Part shown: in pieces, positions 58,719 through 64,000 of the stretch
Position numbering within the stretch: the stretch's first letter is position 1
How the letters are laid out: every line of letters starts with the position of its first letter
From: Streptomyces griseoviridis
Lineage (GTDB): Bacteria; Actinomycetota; Actinomycetes; Streptomycetales; Streptomycetaceae
Direction: 5' to 3'
Assembly: GCA_014649155.1 (NCBI GenBank)
Contig: BMSM01000018.1
Location: 1 to 64,000 of the forward strand
DNA: 64,000 nucleotides
The notes under the pieces: model-generated
The model's input: only the letters and a program-made list of their open reading frames with translations
What the model was told of the DNA's origin: nothing
The model's database searches: none
Position numbers and translations under genes: made by a program

Positions 58719-60248
58719 GTGGCAGCAGCACCAGTCTGGAGTGTCGACCCCCGTACCGGGAAGCAGCGTGAACAGGTCGCGGTGGAGGCGACGGCCCAGG
58801 AGGTGGACGCCGCCGTCCGCGCCGCGCACGACGTCCGCGCGGCGCTGGCCGACCGCGCCGTCCGCGCCGCCTTCCTGCGCACCGCCGCCGACGAGCTGGA
58901 GGCCGCCAAGGACTCGCTCGTGGAGGTCGCCGACGCCGAGACGGCCCTCGGCCCGGTCCGGCTGGGCGGCGAACTCGCCCGCACCTGCTATCAGTTGCGC
59001 GCCTTCGCGAAGATCGTCGACGAGGGCGAGTTCCTCGGCGTCGTCATCGACCACCCCGACGACACCGCGACGCCGCCCATCCCCGACCTGCGCCGCTACA
59101 AGGTGCCGCTCGGCGTGGTCGCCGTCTACTCGGCCTCCAACTTCCCCTTCGCCTTCTCCGTCCCCGGCGGCGACACCGCGAGCGCGCTCGCGGCCGGCTG
59201 CCCGGTCGTGGTCAAGGCCCACCCCGACCACCCGGCCCTGTCCGAGCTGGTCGCCTCGGTGCTGCGGCGGGCCGCCGCCCGGCACGACATCCCCGCGGGC
59301 GTCCTCGGCCTGGTGCACGGCTTCGAGGCCGGTATCGAGCTGATCAAGCACCCGCTGATCGCGGCGGCCGGCTTCACCGGCTCGGTGCGCGGCGGACGCG
59401 CCCTGTTCGACGCGGCGGCGGCCCGCCCCGTGCCGATCCCCTTCCACGGCGAGCTGGGCTCCCTGAACCCGGTGGTGGTCACCGAGGCCGCCGCGGCCGA
59501 GCGCCCCGAGGCGATCGGCACCGGGCTGGCCGGGTCGATGACGATGGGCGTCGGGCAGTTCTGCGTCAAGCCCGGCCTGGTCCTCGCGCCCTCCGGCGCG
59601 GCCGGCGACCAGCTCGTCAAGTCGCTCACCGAGGCCGTCAGCGACACCGCCGCCGGGGTCCTGCTCGACCACCGCATGCGGGACAACTTCATCGCCGGGG
59701 TCGCCGAGCGGGCCGCGCTGCCCGACGTCGATTCCCCGGTGACCCCGGGCGCCGGCGGCGAGCACACCGTCAGCCCCGGCTTCCTCACCGTGCCGGCGAG
59801 CCGGCTGGCGCGGGAAGGGGAGTACGACCTCCTCCTGGAGGAATGCTTCGGCCCGGTCACGGTCGTGGTCCGCTACGAGGACCAGGGCGAGGTCGAGGCC
59901 GTGCTCTCCCGGCTGCCGGGCAACCTGACGGCGACGGTCCACCTGTCCTCCGGCGAGGCCGCCGGCGAGGGACGGGGCGCGGAGATCCTCCGGGAGCTGA
60001 CGCCGCTGGCGGGGCGCGTGCTGGTCAACGCGTGGCCGACGGGGGTCGCGGTGGCGCCGGCCCAGCACCACGGCGGGCCCTACCCGGCGACGACGTCGAC
60101 GTCCACCTCGGTGGGCGGCACGGCGATCGAGCGGTGGCTGCGGCCGGTCGTGTACCAGAACACGCCGGAGGCGCTGCTGCCGGTGGAGCTGCGGGACGCG
60201 AACGAGCTGGGGCTGCCCCGGCGGTTCAACGGGGTCCTGGAGCGGTAG
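58719..60248 (+). CDS. 2,5-dioxopentanoate (alpha-ketoglutarate semialdehyde) dehydrogenase
   Basis: NAD(P)-dependent aldehyde dehydrogenase of 509 residues. N141 (SASNFPFAF), E245 (FHGELGSLNPVVV) and the catalytic C282 (MGVGQFCVKPGL) are present. The GELGSLNPV and QFCVKPG forms and absence of the common ALDH GQxC motif are those of the alpha-ketoglutarate semialdehyde dehydrogenase branch. It oxidises the shared end product of KdgD (34931-35893) and of the DapA/IlvD branch to alpha-ketoglutarate. GTG at 58719 with GGAGG 8 bases upstream. Confidence 0.9.
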   Translation: MAAAPVWSVDPRTGKQREQVAVEATAQEVDAAVRAAHDVRAALADRAVRAAFLRTAADELEAAKDSLVEVADAETALGPVRLGGELARTCYQLRAFAKIVDEGEFLGVVIDHPDDTATPPIPDLRRYKVPLGVVAVYSASNFPFAFSVPGGDTASALAAGCPVVVKAHPDHPALSELVASVLRRAAARHDIPAGVLGLVHGFEAGIELIKHPLIAAAGFTGSVRGGRALFDAAAARPVPIPFHGELGSLNPVVVTEAAAAERPEAIGTGLAGSMTMGVGQFCVKPGLVLAPSGAAGDQLVKSLTEAVSDTAAGVLLDHRMRDNFIAGVAERAALPDVDSPVTPGAGGEHTVSPGFLTVPASRLAREGEYDLLLEECFGPVTVVVRYEDQGEVEAVLSRLPGNLTATVHLSSGEAAGEGRGAEILRELTPLAGRVLVNAWPTGVAVAPAQHHGGPYPATTSTSTSVGGTAIERWLRPVVYQNTPEALLPVELRDANELGLPRRFNGVLER

Positions 60249-60342
60249 GACCCGCCGGCCGGCCCGCGGGGCCGCACATCGCCGCGGCCCCGCGCCCGGG
60301 GGGAGCGGGAATACCACCCGGCGCCGCGAAGTTGCCGCGGGC

Positions 60343-61053
60343 ATGCGTGTAGAGATCTGGTCGGACATCGCCTGCCCCTGGTGCTACGTCGGCAAGGCCC
60401 GGTTCGAGAAGGCCCTCGGGGAGTTCCCGCACCGGGACGGGGTCGAGGTGGTGCACCGGTCGTTCGAGCTGGACCCGGGGCGCGGCAAGGACGACGTGGA
60501 GCCGGTGCTCGGCATGCTCACCGCCAAGTACGGCATGAGCGAGGCCCAGGCGCAGGCGGGGGAGGACAACCTCGGCGCGCAGGCCGCCGCCGAGGGACTG
60601 CCGTACCGCACGCGCGGCCGGGACCACGGCTCCACCTTCGACATGCACCGGCTGCTGCACTTCGCCGAGGCGGCGGGGAAGCGGGAGGCGCTCCTCGACG
60701 CCTTCTACCGCGCCAACTTCGCCGAGGAGCGGTCCGTCTTCGCCGACGACGAGCGGCTGGTCGAGCTGGCCGTCGCCGTCGGCCTCGACGCCGAGGGCGC
60801 CCGCGCGGTGCTCGCCGACCCCGCCGCCCACGCCGAGGACGTACGGGCCGACGAGCGGGAGGCCGCGCGGCTCGGGGCGCGGGGTGTGCCGTTCTTCGTC
60901 CTCGACCGGGCCTACGGCGTCTCCGGCGCCCAGCCCGTCGAGGTCTTCGCGCGGGCACTCGACCGGGCCTGGCAGGCGCGGACCCCGCTCGCCATGGTCC
61001 AGGGCGACGGCGACGCCTGCGGTCCCGACGGCTGCGCGGTGCCCGGGGCCTGA
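60343..61053 (+). CDS. DsbA-family (FrnE-like) oxidoreductase
   Basis: Cytoplasmic thioredoxin-fold protein of 236 residues. The active-site CPWC is at 11-14 (SDIACPWCYVGKARF), with a helical insertion in the middle and the cis-proline region GARGVPFFVLDRAYGVSGAQ. FrnE-like proteins are protein-disulfide isomerases or polyketide-associated enzymes. No partner is evident. An additional C-terminal CGPDGC pair is present. Confidence 0.88.
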   Translation: MRVEIWSDIACPWCYVGKARFEKALGEFPHRDGVEVVHRSFELDPGRGKDDVEPVLGMLTAKYGMSEAQAQAGEDNLGAQAAAEGLPYRTRGRDHGSTFDMHRLLHFAEAAGKREALLDAFYRANFAEERSVFADDERLVELAVAVGLDAEGARAVLADPAAHAEDVRADEREAARLGARGVPFFVLDRAYGVSGAQPVEVFARALDRAWQARTPLAMVQGDGDACGPDGCAVPGA

Positions 61054-61102
61054 CGGACGGCCTGGTGGACGGGGGGACCGCCGGGGCCGCACAGTGAGAG
61101 GC

Positions 61103-62146
61103 ATGCAGACCTTCGAGCGTCTCGTCCGTGCCGAGTTCCAGCCGAAGACCGTCTACCTGAACACCGCCACCCTGGGGCTGCTGCCCGCCCGTTCCGTCGC
61201 CGCGATCCGGGACGCGGTCGCCGACATGGCGGACGGGCGGCCGGTGGACCTGTTCGCCGACGTGGAGGCGGCCCGCGCCGCCTTCGCCCGGATCGCCGGG
61301 GTGCCGGCCGGCCGGGTCGCCGCCGGGGCGTCCGTCGCCGTCTACAGCGGCCTGGTCGCCGCCTCGCTGCCCGCGGGCGCCGAGGTCCTCACCGCCGAGG
61401 ACGACTTCGCCTCCCTGGTCAACCCCTTCCACATGCGCGACGACCTGAAGGTGCGCGCCGTACCGCTGGAGCGGATCGCCGAGTCGGTCGGCCCGGACAC
61501 CGCCCTCGTCGCCGTCAGCGCCGTCCAGTCCGCCGACGGCCGCCTCGTGGACCTGCCCGCGCTGCGCGCCGCCGCCCGTGCGCACGGCGCGCGGCTCTTC
61601 CTGGACGCCTCCCAGTCGGCCGGCTGGCTGCCGCTGGCCGCCGGTGACGCGGACTACGTCGCCGTCGTCGCCTACAAGTGGGTGCTCTGCCCGCGCGGCG
61701 TCGCCTTCCTCGTCGTCCCCGAGGACCTGGGCGGGCTGCCGCCGCTGTTCGCCGGGTGGGCCGCGGGCGAGCACCCCTGGCGGAGCACCTACGGCCCGGT
61801 GCGGGAACTGGCCCGCTCCGCCCGGCGGTTCGACGAGAGCCCGGCCCTGCTGCCCTACACCGCCGCCCGGCACTCCCTGGCCCTGGTCGAGGAGCTGGGG
61901 GTGGGCGCCGTGCACGCCCATGACCTCGCGCTCGCCGACCGGTTCCGGGCCGGGCTGGCCCGGCTGGGGCACGCACCGGTGCCGGCACCGGGCTCGGCGA
62001 TCGTGTCGGTGCCCGGCCTCGGCCACCGGCAGGCCGGGCTGAGCCGGGCCGGGATCGAGGTCTCCGACCGGGCGGGGAACCTGCGCGCCGCGTTCCACGT
62101 GTACAACACGGACGCCGACGTCGACCGGCTGCTGGACGCTCTGTAG
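61103..62146 (+). CDS. Class-V aminotransferase / cysteine-desulfurase-like PLP enzyme
   Basis: Fold-type I PLP protein of 347 residues. Start TVYLNTATLGLLP, the aspartate D168 in LFLDASQSAGWLP that holds the PLP ring nitrogen, and the Schiff-base lysine K192 in VVAYKWVLCPRG. It resembles class-V enzymes of the EgtE/isopenicillin-epimerase type more than SufS, lacking the persulfide cysteine loop of desulfurases. Reaction unknown. It follows the DsbA-like gene by 49 bases. Confidence 0.83.
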   Translation: MQTFERLVRAEFQPKTVYLNTATLGLLPARSVAAIRDAVADMADGRPVDLFADVEAARAAFARIAGVPAGRVAAGASVAVYSGLVAASLPAGAEVLTAEDDFASLVNPFHMRDDLKVRAVPLERIAESVGPDTALVAVSAVQSADGRLVDLPALRAAARAHGARLFLDASQSAGWLPLAAGDADYVAVVAYKWVLCPRGVAFLVVPEDLGGLPPLFAGWAAGEHPWRSTYGPVRELARSARRFDESPALLPYTAARHSLALVEELGVGAVHAHDLALADRFRAGLARLGHAPVPAPGSAIVSVPGLGHRQAGLSRAGIEVSDRAGNLRAAFHVYNTDADVDRLLDAL

Positions 62147-62163
62147 AGGCCGGGACGGACGGC

Positions 62164-62204
62164 GGGCCGGTGCCTCCCGTACCGGACGGGGGAGGCACCG
62201 GTCC
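62164..62204. terminator. Bidirectional terminator
   Basis: CCGGTGCCTCCC (62167-62178) and GGGAGGCACCGG (62190-62201), extended by three more pairs including one G-T, give a stem of about 15 bp. It lies between the convergent aminotransferase and ectD genes. Confidence 0.8.
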
Positions 62205-62224
62205 GAAGGACGGTCAGCGGCGGT

Positions 62225-63124
62225 TCACCGCACCGGCGTGAAGTCCCGGGCGCCGATGAACTCGGGCCGCCGTACCGGCGCCGCGAACGGCTCCACCGCC
62301 GTGTTCTCCACGCTGTTGAACACGATGAAGACGTTGCTGCGCGGGAACGGGGTGATGTTGTCGCCCGAGCCGTGCATGGCGTTGCAGTCGAACCAGGTGG
62401 CCGAACCGGCCTTGCCGGTGAACAGCTTGATGCCGTGCTCGGAGGCCATCGCGGTCAGCGCCTCGTCGGAGGGGGTGCCCGCGTCCTGCATCTGGAGCGA
62501 CTTCTTGTAGTTGTCCTTCGGCGTCTCGCCGGCGCACCCGAGGAACGTCTTGTGCGACCCCGGCATGATCATGAGCCCGCCGTTGGTGTCGTGGTTCTCG
62601 GTCAGCGCGATCGACACCGACACCGTGCGCATGCGCGGCAGGCCGTCCTCGGCGTGCCAGGTCTCGAAGTCCGAGTGCCAGTAGAAGCCGCTGGCGCCGA
62701 ACCCCGGCTTGACGTTGATCCGCGACTGGTGGACGTAGACGTCCGAGCCGAGGATCTGCCGGGCGCGGCCCACGACCCGCTCGTCGCGCACCAGCCGCGC
62801 GAAGACCTCGCTGATCCGGTGCACCTCGAAGACGGACCGGATCTCCTTGGACTGCGGCTCGACGATGGAGCGTTCGTCGGCGCGGATCTCCGGGCTGCCG
62901 ACGAGGCGGTCCAGTTCCTCCCGGTAGACGGCGACCTCGTCCGGCGTGAGGAGCTGGTCGATGGCGAAGAAGCCGTCGCGCTCGAAGGACTGGAGGTCAC
63001 CCGGCCCGAACGGCCCGGGCGCGTCGGGCGCGCCCCAGACGACCGGGTCCTGCCGGGGGGTGGACACCTCGGTGGCGCCCCGGGTGGGGTAGAGATCGGT
63101 GACGGTGGTGGTCGTCGCGGTCAC
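62225..63124 (-). CDS. ectD: Ectoine 5-hydroxylase
   Basis: Fe(II)/2-oxoglutarate dioxygenase of 299 residues that converts ectoine to 5-hydroxyectoine. The first iron ligands are in YWHSDFETWHAEDGLPRMRT (H and D of HxD). The distal His is in NAMHGSGDNITPF, and the conserved VHQSRINVKPGF stretch is present. It lies 6 bases behind ectC, as last gene of the ectoine operon. Confidence 0.96.
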   Translation of the reverse strand: MTATTTTVTDLYPTRGATEVSTPRQDPVVWGAPDAPGPFGPGDLQSFERDGFFAIDQLLTPDEVAVYREELDRLVGSPEIRADERSIVEPQSKEIRSVFEVHRISEVFARLVRDERVVGRARQILGSDVYVHQSRINVKPGFGASGFYWHSDFETWHAEDGLPRMRTVSVSIALTENHDTNGGLMIMPGSHKTFLGCAGETPKDNYKKSLQMQDAGTPSDEALTAMASEHGIKLFTGKAGSATWFDCNAMHGSGDNITPFPRSNVFIVFNSVENTAVEPFAAPVRRPEFIGARDFTPVR

Positions 63125-63130
63125 GGTTCC

Positions 63131-63529
63131 TCACACCTCCTCGGTGAGCAGCGGGTACGTGCCGTTCTCGTCGTGGTCCTCCCGTCCGGTCACGGGCGGG
63201 TTGAACACGCAGATGCAGTGGAAGTCCTCCTTGACCTTGAGCGTGTGCCGCTCGTGGCCGTTCAGGAGGTACATGGTGCCGGGCGTGATGTGGTACGTCT
63301 TCCCGGTCTCGCGGTCGGTCAGCTCGGCGTCGCCCTTGGTGCAGACGACGGCCTCGATGTGGTTGGCGTACCACATGTCGGTCGACGTACCCGCGTAGAG
63401 GATCGTCTCGTGCACGGAGAAGCCGACGCCCTCCTTGGCGAGGACGATGCGCGTGCTCTCCCAGGTGCCGGACGCGGACTTGACGTGCCGGTCGGTGCCT
63501 TTGAACTCGTCGAACGAACGGACGATCAC
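63131..63529 (-). CDS. ectC: L-ectoine synthase
   Basis: Cupin enzyme of 132 residues that cyclises N-gamma-acetyl-diaminobutyrate to ectoine. It starts MIVRSFDEFKGTDRHVKSASGTWESTRIVL and carries the cupin core GTMYLLNGHERHTLKVKEDFHCICVFNPPVTG. Length is typical. It lies 76 bases downstream of ectB and 6 bases upstream of ectD. Confidence 0.97.
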   Translation of the reverse strand: MIVRSFDEFKGTDRHVKSASGTWESTRIVLAKEGVGFSVHETILYAGTSTDMWYANHIEAVVCTKGDAELTDRETGKTYHITPGTMYLLNGHERHTLKVKEDFHCICVFNPPVTGREDHDENGTYPLLTEEV

Positions 63530-63605
63530 GGTGTGGCGATGCCTCCTCGGTGAGGGTTCTCTCTTGCCGGGCCCGACGGGCGGCGCCCCGGGGGGACGCG
63601 GCCGG

Positions 63606-64000
63606 TCAGACGGTCTCGCGGACGGCGCGGGCGAGGAGCTTCATGCCCTCCTCCAGCTCGTCGGGGGTCAGGGTGAGGGCCGGGAGCAGCTTGACGACCT
63701 CGCTCTCCGGCCCGGACGTCTCGATCAGCAGGCCCAGCTCGAAGGCGCGCCCGGCGACCTTGCCGGCGCGTGCCTTGTCGTGGAACTCCAGGCCCCACAC
63801 CAGGCCGCGGCCCCGGTACTCCTTGATGTCGGCGAGGTTCTCCTCGGTGATGGAGATCAGGTGCTGCTCGACCAGCTCGCCGCGGGCGCGGGTCTGCTTC
63901 TCCATGGCGGAGCCGTCCGCCCAGTAGGTCTCCAGGGCGGCGGTCGCGGTGACGAAGGCGGGGTTGTTGCCGCGGAAGGTGCCGTTGTGCTCGCCCGGCT
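63606..64000 (-). CDS. ectB: Diaminobutyrate-2-oxoglutarate transaminase, 3' part only
   Basis: PLP transaminase forming L-2,4-diaminobutyrate from aspartate semialdehyde, first step of ectoine synthesis. Only the C-terminal 130 residues or so are in the window. The frame is open to base 64000 and reads PGEHNGTFRGNNPAFVTATAALE before the first internal Met, then GRGLVWGLEFHD and LLPALTLTPDELEEG. The 5' end, and ectA, should lie beyond the right edge. Confidence 0.95.
   Translation of the reverse strand, partial: PGEHNGTFRGNNPAFVTATAALETYWADGSAMEKQTRARGELVEQHLISITEENLADIKEYRGRGLVWGLEFHDKARAGKVAGRAFELGLLIETSGPESEVVKLLPALTLTPDELEEGMKLLARAVRETV

Noticed and set aside
1..64000. Biosynthetic gene cluster, prophage or integrative element
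   Set aside because: No polyketide or peptide synthetase, integrase, capsid, transposase or plasmid-transfer gene was seen. The sulfotransferase, class-V aminotransferase and DsbA-like genes are isolated.

Overview
The window is high-GC actinobacterial DNA. Strong third-position G/C bias, GTG starts, ATGA stop/start overlaps, promoters of the TTGAC-N17/18-TAGCGT type and leaderless-looking genes all point to a Streptomyces chromosome. The housekeeping content (transketolase-transaldolase, CtaB, CtaA, a complete suf operon, dapD, ectBCD) fits a core or core-flanking segment. No rRNA, tRNA, CRISPR array, insertion sequence or prophage was recognised.

Layout. Bases 1-10 kb: transaldolase and transketolase (minus), CtaB, a small hypothetical protein, a FluG-like amidohydrolase, a nucleotidyltransferase-fold protein, CtaA and an ABC-2 exporter. 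10-18 kb: an orphan VapB-like antitoxin, an AAC(3)-family acetyltransferase, then sufR-B-D-ferredoxin-C-S-U-T with a SufR operator touching the sufR start codon, closed by an 18-bp-stem terminator. 18-28 kb: sulfotransferase, SMR efflux pump with its TetR regulator, dapD, small secreted and membrane proteins, a secreted ExeM/NucH-type nuclease, a large unrecognised protein, a PhoX-like phosphatase behind a candidate PHO box, and a tandem TerD protein.

28-60 kb is a carbon-catabolic region. A DeoR-type regulator heads a polyol ABC operon with a zinc alcohol dehydrogenase (28.6-33.6 kb). Uronate dehydrogenase and 5-dehydro-4-deoxyglucarate dehydratase diverge from a shared intergenic region (33.9-35.9 kb), with an unrecognised protein translationally coupled to the dehydratase. 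A GntR/FCD regulator leads a DapA-family plus IlvD/Edd-family pair (38.7-42.0 kb). These are followed by two sugar permeases, a Gfo/Idh/MocA oxidoreductase, a DUF6807-like protein, a GH43 enzyme and a sugar-binding lipoprotein. A secreted pectin-degrading set comes next: a CE12-like esterase, a PL1 pectate lyase, a CE8 pectin methylesterase, an alpha/beta hydrolase and, convergent, a PL3 pectate lyase. After a sigma/membrane-protein pair and a penicillin-binding protein, an IclR regulator diverges from 2,5-dioxopentanoate (alpha-ketoglutarate semialdehyde) dehydrogenase.

How it works together (inference). Pectin would be de-esterified and cleaved outside the cell and the sugars imported by ABC systems that lack their own ATPase. 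Galacturonate would be oxidised by Udh and KdgD, and an aldonate (probably a pentonate) by the IlvD/DapA pair. Both branches produce alpha-ketoglutarate semialdehyde, which the dehydrogenase at 58.7 kb converts to alpha-ketoglutarate. All genes for this scheme lie within 27 kb, with IclR, GntR, DeoR and an unlinked LacI-type operator as candidate controls.

The right edge has a DsbA-family oxidoreductase, a class-V aminotransferase and the ectoine genes ectD, ectC and a 5'-truncated ectB running off the window.
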